Positions 48,562 through 57,801 of a stretch of 64,000 nucleotides of DNA are shown one piece after another. Location: positions 1,612,001 to 1,676,000 of the forward strand of contig NZ_CP009832.1 of the NCBI RefSeq assembly GCF_000959525.1, given 5' to 3'. The number at the start of each line of letters is the position of its first letter. Positions within the stretch are counted from its first letter, which is position 1. Under the pieces are notes generated by a model, which did not search any database, was not told where the DNA came from, and worked only from the letters and a program-made list of their open reading frames with translations. The translations under genes were made by a program, and so were the position numbers. Source of the DNA: Burkholderia multivorans ATCC BAA-247. GTDB taxonomy: Bacteria; Pseudomonadota; Gammaproteobacteria; Burkholderiales; Burkholderiaceae.

Positions 48562-50991
48562 ATGCAATTCCCTGAATCCTGGTTGAGAACCTTCGTCGAC
48601 CCGCAGATGACGACGGACGAGCTGTCGCACGCGCTGACGATGGCGGGGCTCGAAGTCGAGTCGCTGAGCAAGGCCGCGCCGCCGACGTCGAAAATCGTCG
48701 TCGGCCGCGTGCTCGAAGTCGTCAAGCATCCGGATGCCGACAAGCTCAATGTCTGCCAGGTCGACGCCGGCACGGGCGCGACGCTGAACATCGTCTGCGG
48801 CGCGCCGAACGTGGCGCCCGGCATCAAGGTGCCGGTCGCGCTGGTCGGCGCGGAACTGCCGCCGGCCGAAGAGGGCGGCAAGCCGTTCGCGATCAAGCTG
48901 TCGAAGCTGCGCGGCGTCGAAAGCCAGGGGATGCTCTGCTCGGCGCGCGAGCTCAAGCTGTCGGAAGACCACAGCGGCCTGCTGATCCTGCCGGAAGACA
49001 CGCCCGTCGGTCAGGACATCCGCGATGCGCTGAACCTCGACGACACGATCTTCGAGATCAAGCTGACGCCGAACAAGGCCGACTGCCTGTCGGTGTTCGG
49101 CATCGCGCGCGAAACCGCCGCGATCACCGGCGCGCCGCTGACGCCCGTCGAGATTCGTCCGGCGCCCGTCGAACTCGACGAGACGCTGCCGGTGCGCATT
49201 TCGGCGCCCGATCTGTGCGGCCGCTTCTCGGGCCGCGTGATTCGCGGCGTGAACGCGCGTGCGAAGACGCCGCAGTGGATGGTCGAGCGCCTCGAGCGCG
49301 CGGGCCAGCGCAGCGTGTCGGCGCTCGTCGACATCTCGAACTACGTGATGTTCGAACTCGGCCGGCCGTCGCACGTGTTCGACCTCGACAAGATCCACGG
49401 CGGCATCGAGGTGCGCTGGGGCAAGCGCGGCGAGTCGCTGAAGCTGCTGAACGGCAACACGGTCGAGCTCGACGAGACGGTCGGCGTGATCGCCGACGAT
49501 CGTCAGGTCGAAAGCCTCGCGGGCATCATGGGCGGCGACAGCACGGCCGTCACGCTCGACACGACGAACATTTATCTGGAAGCCGCGTTCTGGTGGCCGG
49601 ACAGTATCCGCGGCCGCGCACGCAAGTACAACTTCTCGACCGATGCCGCGCATCGTTTCGAGCGCGGCGTCGACTATGCGACGACCGTCGAGCACGTCGA
49701 ACGCATCACGCAGCTGATCCTGGAAATCTGCGGCGGCAAGGCGGGCCCGGTCGACGATCAGGCCGTGAATCTGCCGCAGCGCACGCCGGTGAAGATGCGC
49801 GTGTCGCGCGCGAACCGCATCATCGGCGTGCAGATCGACGCGGACGAAATCGCGAACATCTTCACGCGCCTCGGTCTGCCGTTCGAGCGCGACGGCGACG
49901 TGTTCTCCGTCACGCCGCCGTCGCACCGCTTCGACATCGAGATCGAGGAAGACCTGATCGAGGAAGTCGCGCGCATCTACGGTTTCGAGAAGATTCCCGC
50001 GCGTCCGCCGGTCGCGACGAGCGAGATGCGCGCGACGAACGAAACGCGCCGCTCGATCCACGACATTCGTCACGCGCTGGCCGCGCGCGACTACGCGGAA
50101 ACGGTCAACTTCAGCTTCGTCGATGCGGAATGGGAACGGGATTTCGCCGGCAACGACAATCCGATTCGCCTGCTGAATCCGATCGCGAGCCAGCTGTCCG
50201 TCATGCGCACGACGCTGTTCGGCAGCCTGATCGCGGTGCTGCGCCATAACCTGAACCGCCGCGCGGATCGCGTGCGCGTGTTCGAGACCGGCCGCGTGTT
50301 CATCGCCGATCCTTCGGTGAAGGCGGGCGAGTTGACGGTCGAAGGCTATGCGCAGCCGAAGCGTGTCGGCGCGCTCGCGTACGGCCCGGCGTTCGACGAG
50401 CAATGGGGCATCGCGACGCGCGCGGTCGATTTCTTCGACGTGAAGGGCGATCTCGAGGCGCTGCTCGCGCCGGCAGCCGCACGGTTCGTCAAGGCCGAGC
50501 ATCCGGCACTCCATCCGGGCCGCAGCGCGCGCATCGAGGTGGACGGCCGCGCGGTCGGCTGGATCGGCGAACTGCACCCGCGCCTGATGCAAAAGTACGA
50601 ACTGCCGCACGCGCCGGTGATGTTCGAAATCGACGCGGACGCACTGATCGCACGCGCGTTGCCGGCGCCGACCGACGTGTCTAAGTTCCCGCCGGTGCGC
50701 CGCGACATCGCGGTCGTCGTCGATCAGGCGGTCGAAGTTCAGACGCTTTTCGACGAAATGAAGCAGGCGCTCGCGGACAACGCGTGCCGATTCGTTCAGA
50801 AGGTTGTACTCTTCGACGAATTTCGTGCAAAATCAAATACTTCCGGGGGTCTTGCCGCACACGAGAAGAGCCTTGCATTTCGCGTGACGCTGCAGGACCC
50901 GGCGGGCACGCTACAGGACGAGGTCGTCGATCAGGCGATCCAGACGCTGGTCGAGCGCATGGCTCGTGCCGGTGCGCGCCTGCGCGGCTAA
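48562..50991 (+). CDS. pheT: Phenylalanyl-tRNA synthetase beta subunit
   Basis: This 809-residue subunit contains the tRNA-binding OB domain (about 40-150; [23 protein letters not shown]), the B3/B4 editing domain, the B5 domain, the catalytic-like core and the C-terminal ferredoxin-fold anticodon-binding domain ([26 protein letters not shown]). Length is normal. It starts [14 protein letters not shown]. Its end runs into a UUCG-loop terminator. Confidence 0.98.
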   Translation: MQFPESWLRTFVDPQMTTDELSHALTMAGLEVESLSKAAPPTSKIVVGRVLEVVKHPDADKLNVCQVDAGTGATLNIVCGAPNVAPGIKVPVALVGAELPPAEEGGKPFAIKLSKLRGVESQGMLCSARELKLSEDHSGLLILPEDTPVGQDIRDALNLDDTIFEIKLTPNKADCLSVFGIARETAAITGAPLTPVEIRPAPVELDETLPVRISAPDLCGRFSGRVIRGVNARAKTPQWMVERLERAGQRSVSALVDISNYVMFELGRPSHVFDLDKIHGGIEVRWGKRGESLKLLNGNTVELDETVGVIADDRQVESLAGIMGGDSTAVTLDTTNIYLEAAFWWPDSIRGRARKYNFSTDAAHRFERGVDYATTVEHVERITQLILEICGGKAGPVDDQAVNLPQRTPVKMRVSRANRIIGVQIDADEIANIFTRLGLPFERDGDVFSVTPPSHRFDIEIEEDLIEEVARIYGFEKIPARPPVATSEMRATNETRRSIHDIRHALAARDYAETVNFSFVDAEWERDFAGNDNPIRLLNPIASQLSVMRTTLFGSLIAVLRHNLNRRADRVRVFETGRVFIADPSVKAGELTVEGYAQPKRVGALAYGPAFDEQWGIATRAVDFFDVKGDLEALLAPAAARFVKAEHPALHPGRSARIEVDGRAVGWIGELHPRLMQKYELPHAPVMFEIDADALIARALPAPTDVSKFPPVRRDIAVVVDQAVEVQTLFDEMKQALADNACRFVQKVVLFDEFRAKSNTSGGLAAHEKSLAFRVTLQDPAGTLQDEVVDQAIQTLVERMARAGARLRG

Positions 50992-51000
50992 GGAGAGGGG

Positions 51001-51023
51001 CCGCCCGTTCGCGGGCGGTTTTT
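51001..51023 (+). terminator. Terminator between pheT and ihfA
   Basis: CCGCCCG (51001-51007) pairs with CGGGCGG (51012-51018) around a stable TTCG tetraloop, followed by five T. ihfA therefore probably has its own promoter or is expressed by partial read-through. Confidence 0.82.
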
Positions 51024-51063
51024 CCCGATCGTGAGTTTGGGTTTAACGCGCTGTATGGCAGAT

Positions 51064-51465
51064 ATGAACGACATGACCTCGAGTGAATTCGAAGCCCTCC
51101 TGACGGCGCAACGCAGCGCCATGAACCGCGACGCGGCGGCGTCGGCGTCCGCCGAGACGCCTACGCTCACGAAAGCGGAGCTGGCGGAGTTGCTGTTCGA
51201 CAGCGTCGGGCTGAACAAGCGTGAAGCGAAGGACATGGTCGAGGCGTTTTTCGAAGTGATCCGCGACGCGCTCGAAAACGGCGAAAGCGTCAAGCTGTCG
51301 GGGTTCGGCAACTTCCAGCTGCGCGACAAGCCGCAGCGCCCGGGTCGCAATCCGAAGACGGGCGAGGCGATTCCGATCGCGGCCCGCCGAGTGGTAACCT
51401 TCCACGCAAGCCAGAAGCTCAAGGCGCTGGTCGAAAACGGCGCGGAGCCGACCGCCGCGCGCTGA
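51064..51465 (+). CDS. ihfA: Integration host factor alpha subunit
   Basis: This 133-residue HU-family DNA-bending protein has the core [87 protein letters not shown]. The [10 protein letters not shown] arm with the intercalating proline is intact. It carries an N-terminal extension of about 38 residues compared with E. coli IHF-alpha. Several ATG codons (51055, 51064, 51073, 51121) are possible and none has a clear ribosome site, so the start is uncertain. It heterodimerises with IhfB. Confidence 0.9.
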   Translation: MNDMTSSEFEALLTAQRSAMNRDAAASASAETPTLTKAELAELLFDSVGLNKREAKDMVEAFFEVIRDALENGESVKLSGFGNFQLRDKPQRPGRNPKTGEAIPIAARRVVTFHASQKLKALVENGAEPTAAR

Positions 51466-51512
51466 CGTCCCGCGCGTCCGCCGCGCGTCCCTTTACCGAC
51501 GGTTAACCGACG

Positions 51513-51923
51513 ATGACCAACACGGTTGAGAAAGTCGTCTTGCCTCCGATTCCCGCGAAGCGCTACTTCACGATCGGCGAAGTCAGCGAACTATGCGGGG
51601 TCAAGCCGCACGTGCTGCGTTATTGGGAACAGGAATTCACGCAGCTGCGGCCGGTGAAGCGGCGCGGCAACCGCCGGTATTACCAGCATCACGAAGTGCT
51701 GCTGATTCGCCGGATCCGCGAGCTGCTGTACGAACAGGGCTTCACGATCAACGGCGCGCGCAACCGGCTCGACTCGCCGGGCAGCGAGCGCACCGCGGCC
51801 GGCACCGAGGAAATGGTCGCCGACGAAACGCACGCGGCCGGCAGCAAGCCCGGCGCGACGGTCGACGTGGCCGCGCTGCGGCAGGCGTTGCTCGACGTGA
51901 TCGACGGCCTGAAGCACGACTGA
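51513..51923 (+). CDS. MerR-family transcriptional regulator
   Basis: This 136-residue protein has an N-terminal MerR winged helix-turn-helix (KRYFTIGEVSELCGVKPHVLRYWEQEFTQLRPVKRRGNRRYYQHHEVLLIRRIRELLYEQGFTINGARNRL) and a short variable C-terminal part without the Cys residues of metal sensors. This gene commonly follows ihfA in Proteobacteria. The effector is unknown. It lies 47 bases after ihfA and ends at a strong terminator. Confidence 0.92.
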   Translation: MTNTVEKVVLPPIPAKRYFTIGEVSELCGVKPHVLRYWEQEFTQLRPVKRRGNRRYYQHHEVLLIRRIRELLYEQGFTINGARNRLDSPGSERTAAGTEEMVADETHAAGSKPGATVDVAALRQALLDVIDGLKHD

Positions 51924-51945
51924 TCCGCTCGACGGACCGCATACG

Positions 51946-51982
51946 AAAGCCCGGTTGGCGCGCGACGCCACCGGGCTTTTTT
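51946..51982 (+). terminator. Terminator after the merR gene
   Basis: AAAGCCCGG (51946-51954) pairs with CCGGGCTTT (51971-51979), with an inner TGGCG/CGCCA stem, and ends in six T (51977-51982). It closes the translation operon. Confidence 0.9.
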
Positions 51983-51996
51983 GTCGGGCGCGCGTG

Positions 51997-54201
51997 TCAG
52001 TGCGACGCCAGTGGATTCGGCCGGCCCGTGTCGACGACGAGCGTGCCGTCCGGCAGCATGCGCACCGAACCCTGCGCGACCTGGCGACGATAATCGTACA
52101 GGTCGAAACGCATCGGGCCGGTTTCGGCCGAATTGCGGATCAATGCACGCACGTTCAGTTCGAGCACGTTGAACATCTTCATGTCGCCGCCTTCCATCCA
52201 CATATAGCTCGGCGCATCGATCGACGGCCGTTTCGGCAGCGATGCGTCGGCGACGCGGCGGAAGGTCAGGCGTAGTCCGTCCGGCTCGACCGTCGCGTGC
52301 GCGAGCCTACCGTTCAGCATCGGCGGCGGAAACACCGTGTACTGGTCGAGCACGAGCGTGTCGCCGCGCAGCTCGGCCCCGCGCCGCTGCAGCGGCGTCA
52401 GCGACGACAGCTCGATGCCGAGCGAGCGCAGCAGTTTCGCCTGAGGAATGCCGAGCACCGAGACTTGCGACGGCTTGAATTCGAGGTGCCGGTCGTCGAG
52501 CACCGACAGCGAGCCCTTCATGTCGGTCGGCAGCCATACGCCGGGCACGTGGTTCCACAGCTTGATGCCGCCCGTCACGCGCAGGTCCTGACCGTCCGCC
52601 GCGAGCCGCAGATCGTTGAGCGAACGCGGCGAGTAATCGAGCAGATAGTCGTTGAACAGAGCCGACATCGCCTTCCACGATTCGACGACCGTGCCGCCCA
52701 GAATGCGGATGTCGTACTGGTTCGGATCGTCGAGGTCGATCGGTTCGCCGGGCCGCTTCGCGACGAGCTGCACGTCGAGATCCTCGACGTGAAAACCGAT
52801 ATCGCCGGACAGGTTGAAGTCGACATTGTGCAGATGGATCGTCGGATGGCGGTTCGAGACGTGGCGCTCGTCGAACGGCGCGTTCGGCGTGCGCCGGATC
52901 GCCACCTTCTGCATGCCGGGCTGCGCGGTGTCAGCGGCGAGCGCATAGGCTTCCCAATGCCGGCGCAGCTCGCGCAGTGCGCTCTGCTGTGCGGCGATAA
53001 AGCCGTCGTTCAGGCGCGCGGCCGCGTTGCCGAGCGGCACGCCGGTCGCGCCCGCATATGAGGGCATGCGGATCGTCATCGCGCCGCTTTCGTCGAAATT
53101 GAAATAGCCGGCCGATACCTGGTCGCGATAGTGATACAGGTCGAACACGAAGTTCTGCGGGCTCGTCGGCTCGACGGGGCCGATCAGGATGTCGGCGTTC
53201 ATCGGCATCGAGCGCATGAACTTCACGTCGCCGCCGCGGATGAGCATTGCCTGCTGCGGCGCGTTCGCGGGCATGGCGAAGCCGGCCTGCGTGCCGTCGT
53301 CGAGCGTCAGGTCGAGGCCCGCGGGCGTGACGCGCAGCGCCGTAATCGAGATCTTGAGTCGCGGCGGCGGCATCAGCTTGTCGACCGACATCACGAGATC
53401 GTCGCCGGCGAGCCGCGCGATCGGCGTGTCGACCTTCAGCAGATCCGACATCCTGACGTTGGCGGCGCGCATCACCGGCTGCGCGTCGAGCCCGGACACG
53501 CGTACGGCCGTCGGATGGAACACGAGCTGACCGCCGTCGCGCAGCGCGAGCGTGCCTGTCAGCGAGAACGGGACCCAGCCGTTGCGCTGCATTTCGCCCT
53601 GCAGGTGGATCACGCCGTCGCCGGCCGAGACGGCAAGCTTGCGCAGCGGCGCGTTGCGGTACCCGAAGATGTAGGTGTTGAAGAGCGCGGTCAGCTTCGC
53701 GTCGTCGAGCGTGACGGTGCCGCGATGGACGTCGATCTCGAAGCTCGTCGGATCGTCGAACACGATCGGTGCGCCGGGCTGCGTCGGCACGAGCGTCGCC
53801 GAGAGCTGATGAATGAAGAAACCGAGGTTGCCGACGATCCGGAAATCGACATCGCGCAGGAACGTCATCGCGCCGTTTTGCCCCGAGTCGCGCAGCGTGA
53901 ATGGCCGCGGCTGCGCGAGGCGGATCGAGCCGAGCGACGGGACCGTGCGCGCGATCTGCTGCTCGCGCGCGAGACGCTCGGCTTTCGCGCGCTCGAGCTT
54001 CGTCGACGCGGCCGCTGCACTGCCGTCGCGCTGTGCCGCCGATTCCGCGCAGCCGCTGCAGAGCAGCGCAACGGCGAGCGCGCCACAGCCGAGCATGGTC
54101 GCTCGGCGCGGCGCTCGCGGCGCATCTGCGCGTGGCGAGCGCGACATCCAGTCGAAAATTGCCAAAGGCGTGCGATGGCCGCGCCGGACCGCATTCCGCA
54201 T
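51997..54201 (-). CDS. Internally duplicated outer-surface lipoprotein, unknown function
   Basis: I do not recognise a named family. The start is supported by AGGGAGA six bases upstream. The 734-residue product has a 36-residue basic leader before a hydrophobic stretch (MLGCGALAVALLCSGCAES) with a lipobox, so it is probably a lipoprotein. The mature part holds two homologous units, about residues 113-410 and 465-730. They share VDF(R/N)-G-(N/D)-IGF, a KL/SALFN(T/D)Y motif, FHP/FKPS-(A/S)-VRV segments, PPPRLKI/PPPMLNG and FDLY(H/D)YR-QV-(A)G near their ends. The beta-rich pattern resembles AsmA-type proteins. Confidence 0.75.
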   Translation of the reverse strand: MRNAVRRGHRTPLAIFDWMSRSPRADAPRAPRRATMLGCGALAVALLCSGCAESAAQRDGSAAAASTKLERAKAERLAREQQIARTVPSLGSIRLAQPRPFTLRDSGQNGAMTFLRDVDFRIVGNLGFFIHQLSATLVPTQPGAPIVFDDPTSFEIDVHRGTVTLDDAKLTALFNTYIFGYRNAPLRKLAVSAGDGVIHLQGEMQRNGWVPFSLTGTLALRDGGQLVFHPTAVRVSGLDAQPVMRAANVRMSDLLKVDTPIARLAGDDLVMSVDKLMPPPRLKISITALRVTPAGLDLTLDDGTQAGFAMPANAPQQAMLIRGGDVKFMRSMPMNADILIGPVEPTSPQNFVFDLYHYRDQVSAGYFNFDESGAMTIRMPSYAGATGVPLGNAAARLNDGFIAAQQSALRELRRHWEAYALAADTAQPGMQKVAIRRTPNAPFDERHVSNRHPTIHLHNVDFNLSGDIGFHVEDLDVQLVAKRPGEPIDLDDPNQYDIRILGGTVVESWKAMSALFNDYLLDYSPRSLNDLRLAADGQDLRVTGGIKLWNHVPGVWLPTDMKGSLSVLDDRHLEFKPSQVSVLGIPQAKLLRSLGIELSSLTPLQRRGAELRGDTLVLDQYTVFPPPMLNGRLAHATVEPDGLRLTFRRVADASLPKRPSIDAPSYMWMEGGDMKMFNVLELNVRALIRNSAETGPMRFDLYDYRRQVAQGSVRMLPDGTLVVDTGRPNPLASH

Positions 54202-54660
54202 CGTCTGTCTCCCTGTCTTGTCATGATCGACGGCGGCACGCGTCCATGCGCGGCGCGGGCGTCGATGCCGTGCAGTCTGACATAGCCGGCTAGAGCGGCG
54301 TCACCAAACAACGCGCGCGGGCACGGCTTTCGCCGACGGACGGCCGCACAACGGGTTCGCGGCCGCAGCGCGCGAAAGTCAAACTGGCGTTTGGATTTCG
54401 ATGCGGTGCCGTTGCGCGAGGCACGGGATAGAGTGAGTGGAACGCGTCGGTGCAGGCGTCAGAGAAGGGCGCGGCGGTGTGACGCTGCCAAGCGTTGGGC
54501 GAAAGCCGCGTAACGCGACGCGAGCCGGCGCGGCTGCGCAACGCCGTCGACGCGCGTGTTTCGATTAACGGCGCCGACGCAGGAAACTTTGCGGGAACAT
54601 TCACAAAATGCATGCGACCCGTTCTAATCGGCCAAACTGTCTGTTATACTTTTGTGCTTT
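54202..54660. other. Intergenic region between lipoprotein gene and tRNA-Pro
   Basis: This 459-base gap contains the upstream region of the minus-strand lipoprotein gene and the promoter of tRNA-Pro. Apart from the tRNA promoter I see no supported gene, and no promoter elements that stand out for the lipoprotein gene. Open frames are shadows in GC-rich sequence. Confidence 0.4.
54622..54650 (+). promoter_or_regulatory. Promoter of tRNA-Pro
   Basis: TTCTAA (54622-54627) and TATACT (54645-54650) are 17 bases apart, and the mature tRNA begins 11 bases after the -10 box. Confidence 0.7.
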
Positions 54661-54737
<77 letters not shown>

Positions 54738-54743
54738 GACAAG

Positions 54744-54778
54744 AACCCGCGTCAGTTCAAGCTGACGCGGGTTTTTTC
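54744..54778 (+). terminator. Terminator of tRNA-Pro
   Basis: AACCCGCGTCAG (54744-54755) pairs with CTGACGCGGGTT (54762-54773), a 12-bp perfect stem followed by six T. Confidence 0.93.
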
Positions 54779-54877
54779 TTGCCGGTCGCTTTTTTGCACA
54801 GTGCCGCGCGGCCCCGGTAAAATGCACGGTTGATCCACGGAAAGCGCCGTGATTTAGCGGAAGAGGATTCCCCGAAC

Positions 54878-56083
54878 ATGACTGATCTTCGTCTTACCAT
54901 GCGGTTCGCTGCAGTGCTCGCCACCGGCGCGCTCGTCGCCGGTTGCGGTACGTCGTCGCCCACGAAAGTGGACTACAAGAGCGACTCGAAATCGAAGGAA
55001 GCGTCGCTTGCAGTGCCGCCCAACATGCTCGACGAGACGGCCGATCAGCGTTCGCTGCCTCCGCAGGGCGGCGCGACTTCCCTGTCTGCGCTGCAGCAGG
55101 TCCAGCAGGCTGCACCGGCCACGGACACCGTCGCGCCGGCCGTCGCCGACATGCGCATCCAGCGCGACGGCACCGAGAGCTGGCTCGTGATCGACGGCAA
55201 GAAGCCGGCCGACGTGTGGCCGCAGGTGCGCCGCTTCTGGCAGGAGCAGGGTTTCCTGCTCGTCGTCGACCAGCGCGACAAGGGCGTGATGGAAACGGAC
55301 TGGAACGAGACGCGCCCGCAAATCAACGACGGCCTGATCCGCAGCGTGATCTCGAAGGCGATGGGCAACTCGTACGTGACGGCCGAGCGCAACAAGTACC
55401 GCACGCGTCTCGACGCGGCGCCGAACGGCGGCACCTACGTGTTCATCAGCCAGAAGGGGATGCGCGAAGCGCTCACCGGCGCGAACAACGATTCGAGCAA
55501 GTGGGAGCCGAAGCCGAACGATCCGGGCCTCGAAACCGAATACCTGAAGCGCCTGATGGCCGTGCTCGCGCAAAACGAGCAGCGTGCGAAGAACGGCGAG
55601 CCGCCGATCGCCAACATCAAGGAAGAGGCAGCGCCGAAGGACAAGAAGGACGCCGATGCGTCGTCGAAGGCGGCCGCCGCCATCGCCGCGCAGAACGTGT
55701 CGCGCACGTCGTCGCAGGGCGGCGATGCGAGCGCCGCCACGGTGCCGTCCGAGGTGACGCTCGGCGAACCGTACGATCGCTCCTGGCTGCATGTCGGCTT
55801 GGCGCTCGATCGCGCGAACTTCACGGTCGACGATCGCGATCGCACGCAGGGGCTGTATTTCGTGCGCTACGTCGATCCGAAGGATCTCAGCGCGGCCCAG
55901 CAAGGCTTCTGGAGCCAGCTGTTCCACGGCAAGAAGGAGAAGCAGGCGAAGCAGTATCGCGTCAACGTGAAGGCGCTGACGCCGGACGAGACGCGCGTCG
56001 CGGTCGTCGACGAGTCGGGCGCAATCGACACCTCGTCGCCCGCGCGCCAGATCATGGCACTGCTCGTGAATCAGCTGCGCTGA
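54878..56083 (+). CDS. bamC: Outer-membrane assembly lipoprotein BamC (NlpB)
   Basis: This 401-residue lipoprotein is part of the BAM complex that folds outer-membrane beta-barrel proteins. A signal peptide ends in the lipobox LVAGCGTSS. The extended N-terminal segment is typical of BamC (KVDYKSDSKSKEASLAVPPNMLDETADQRSLPPQ), followed by two helix-grip domains (about 105-205 and 300-400) joined by a Lys/Ala-rich linker. GAGGA precedes MTDLRLTMRF. In many betaproteobacteria this gene follows dapA; here its upstream neighbour is tRNA-Pro. Confidence 0.93.
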   Translation: MTDLRLTMRFAAVLATGALVAGCGTSSPTKVDYKSDSKSKEASLAVPPNMLDETADQRSLPPQGGATSLSALQQVQQAAPATDTVAPAVADMRIQRDGTESWLVIDGKKPADVWPQVRRFWQEQGFLLVVDQRDKGVMETDWNETRPQINDGLIRSVISKAMGNSYVTAERNKYRTRLDAAPNGGTYVFISQKGMREALTGANNDSSKWEPKPNDPGLETEYLKRLMAVLAQNEQRAKNGEPPIANIKEEAAPKDKKDADASSKAAAAIAAQNVSRTSSQGGDASAATVPSEVTLGEPYDRSWLHVGLALDRANFTVDDRDRTQGLYFVRYVDPKDLSAAQQGFWSQLFHGKKEKQAKQYRVNVKALTPDETRVAVVDESGAIDTSSPARQIMALLVNQLR

Positions 56084-56103
56084 CCGCACCACGCCCCCAT
56101 GCA

Positions 56104-56129
56104 AAACCCGCCATCCGGCGGGTTTTTTT
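56104..56129 (+). terminator. Terminator of bamC
   Basis: AACCCGCC (56105-56112) pairs with GGCGGGTT (56117-56124) around ATCC, followed by seven T. Confidence 0.92.
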
Positions 56130-56593
56130 ATGCGCGCGCGGACGTGCGGGACAGCGCACGGACACCTCGCGTGACGTTACGTAACGTTCCGGGCGTTACG
56201 GTGGCAGAACGCGTGTTACATCGTCACGGCCTAAAAATTTCCGCTTATAAATCAACGCAATAGTGGCCAATCCTCATCTGGCACGGAAGCTGCTTTGTAT
56301 GTAGGGATTGTCAGAAAGGGGAGGACGGCGTCAGATGCCGGGCGCGCGTCGCGAACGCCCGATCAACGGTATCGACGCTGCCGATGCCGGTGCAATGCGC
56401 CGGCGACAACGATGACGATCCGCGCCCGCGCGCGGATCCCGATGGCCCCGTCGCCTATCCTCGTAGGGCGACGGTTTTGCCCGCGCTTCTCTGAAGCGCG
56501 GGCTATTTTTTTGGTCCGTCGCGATGTACGGCGCCCATACGGTCACCGTGCGATTCGCGTATTCTCGTCGTTTTCGGATTCGACGGAGTCGGT
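56130..56593 (+). other. Hairpin-rich intergenic region, possible sRNA or leader
   Basis: This gap of about 460 bases has no classical gene. It holds a 14-base perfect palindrome ACGTTACGTAACGT (56174-56187) with further CGTTAC copies, a TATAAA at 56246-56251, and a 26-codon frame at 56335-56415 (MPGARRERPI start) preceded by GGGGAGGA. Two consecutive hairpins follow: CCGTCGCC/GGCGACGG at 56448-56474 and the strong terminator at 56479-56512. The layout would fit a small RNA or short mRNA, but no promoter is certain. Confidence 0.4.
56479..56512 (+). terminator. Strong terminator in the bamC-ABM gap
   Basis: GCCCGCGCTTC (56479-56489) pairs with GAAGCGCGGGC (56493-56503), followed by TA and seven T. 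It ends a transcript that has no annotated gene. Confidence 0.88.
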
Positions 56594-56884
56594 ATGGCTG
56601 AAATTGCAGTGGTCGCGTTGATTGTCGCGAAGCCCGGCGCGGAAGAGAAACTGCGCGCGGTGCTCGAGCGTATCGTCGAGCCGACGCGCAACGAAGTCGG
56701 CGCGTTGCAATACGATCTGCATCGGGACCTGAAGGAGCCGGCCCGATTCGTCTTCATCGAACGATGGGAGAGCGAGGAGGCGCTGGCCGCCCATGCGCGT
56801 TCCGCGCATATCCTCGCGTATCGCGAGGCGGCCGCGGACTGGATCGAGCGTTCGGAAGTCCGCGTATTGTCGAAGCTTGCGTGA
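56594..56884 (+). CDS. Antibiotic biosynthesis monooxygenase (ABM) domain protein
   Basis: This 96-residue protein is a single ABM ferredoxin-like domain: a first strand VVALIVAKPGAEEKLRAVLERIVEPTRNEVGALQYDLHRDLKEPARFVFIERWESEEALAAHARS, close to the YgiN/putative quinol monooxygenase group. These enzymes act on quinones without added cofactor in some cases. Length is typical. It stands alone and is convergent with a small gene. Which quinone or polyketide it uses, if any, is unknown. Confidence 0.9.
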   Translation: MAEIAVVALIVAKPGAEEKLRAVLERIVEPTRNEVGALQYDLHRDLKEPARFVFIERWESEEALAAHARSAHILAYREAAADWIERSEVRVLSKLA

Positions 56885-56923
56885 GCGAGCGGGGCGGCCG
56901 GCTGGCGCGGCCGCCGCGATGCG

Positions 56924-57181
56924 TCAGTGCGACGCGTTCGGCACGTCGAGGATCAGGATGATCGTCCAGTCGGCGTCGCCGTCGTGATGGTACTGGCGTT
57001 CCGCGACGATGAACGGCTGCTGCTTGCCTTGCGGGCCGAGGAACAGCACGTCGCCTTCCATCGGCAGGCACTCGATCGGCGGCAGTGCGAGGAACGCGTC
57101 GTCCGAGCCGCGCGGCATCAGTTGCTTGATCTTGCGAGTGGCGGCTTCGGTCCACTCGATGTCGAGTTGAATGTTGCTCAT
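56924..57181 (-). CDS. Conserved hypothetical protein, 85 aa
   Basis: I do not recognise a named family. The 85-residue product has no signal peptide or membrane helix. It starts MSNIQLDIEWTEAATRKIK and is mostly beta-like with hydrophobic strands (DVLFLGPQGKQQPFIVAERQYHHDGDADWTIILILDV), suggesting a small beta-barrel. A ribosome site GGAGGA lies just upstream. Codon use matches its neighbours. It is convergent with the ABM gene. Confidence 0.65.
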   Translation of the reverse strand: MSNIQLDIEWTEAATRKIKQLMPRGSDDAFLALPPIECLPMEGDVLFLGPQGKQQPFIVAERQYHHDGDADWTIILILDVPNASH

Positions 57182-57258
57182 GCTGTCCTCCGCACCGGGG
57201 TGCGCACGGTTGGAAAAATTCGGTGCGCGACTTTAGCACAGCGCGCGGGCGCCGCAAG

Positions 57259-57292
57259 TAAAAAAGCCGAACCCGGTTGCCCGGATTCGGCT
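57259..57292 (-). terminator. Terminator of the His/Lys-rich exported protein gene
   Basis: On the minus strand AGCCGAA/TTCGGCT (57265-57271 with 57286-57292) encloses CCGG/CCGG pairing, followed by a T-run (A at 57259-57265 on the plus strand). It ends the transcript of the 57318 gene. Confidence 0.85.
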
Positions 57293-57317
57293 TTTCGCTT
57301 GTGCGGAGCCGCCGAAC

Positions 57318-57590
57318 TTACTGGCTCGCAGCGTCTGCCGGCGCGGCCTTCTTGCCGGCCTTCTTCGCTGCCTTGTGGTGAGCAGCCTTCTTGCCGTGGT
57401 GATGCTCTTCGTGCATCGCCGGCTGCGCCGCTTCGGACGCTTGCTGCTGTTGCAGCGCCTGTGCGCGCTGCTCGATCTCGGCGATCTTGGCCGGATCGGT
57501 GATGGTCTTGATTTCCGTGCTCTCTTGCGCATACGCTGCGCCAGTCAGCGCCGACATCGCAACCAGGATAGCCAGGGACGTCTTCTTCAT
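57318..57590 (-). CDS. Small exported His/Lys/Ala-rich protein
   Basis: This 90-residue protein has a clear signal peptide (MKKTSLAILVAMSALTGAAYAQ) with cleavage after AYA. The mature region has a Gln/Ala coiled segment (KIAEIEQRAQALQQQQASEAAQ), then HEEHHHGKKAAHHKAAKKAGKK and an Ala-rich end. GGAGG lies upstream of the ATG; the frame runs on upstream but those residues are not signal-like. Clustered His suggests metal binding in the periplasm, but this is inference. No family is recognised. Confidence 0.7.
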   Translation of the reverse strand: MKKTSLAILVAMSALTGAAYAQESTEIKTITDPAKIAEIEQRAQALQQQQASEAAQPAMHEEHHHGKKAAHHKAAKKAGKKAAPADAASQ

Positions 57591-57801
57591 TGCTTTACCT
57601 CCGCTAAGTGGTGATGAACCCGAGTGTTGCCGTTTTGTCTGGCGACTGCAATCGAGTGCGTGTCGAGTGTAACAAAAGTGACGGATCAATGTGCACCGGA
57701 TCGCGCCGGCGCGCAAGCGTACGTTGAAGCCGCGCAACACTTCGCGAGGCCCGTCACGCGCATGCCATCGTCCGTTGCGATCGTTGCGGCGCGCTGCGCG
57801 A

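Noticed and set aside
47203-50610. 1135-codon open frame on the minus strand across pheS and pheT
   Set aside because: Shadow of the pheST genes; composition is Arg/Asp/Val-biased and it crosses the rplT-pheS terminator.
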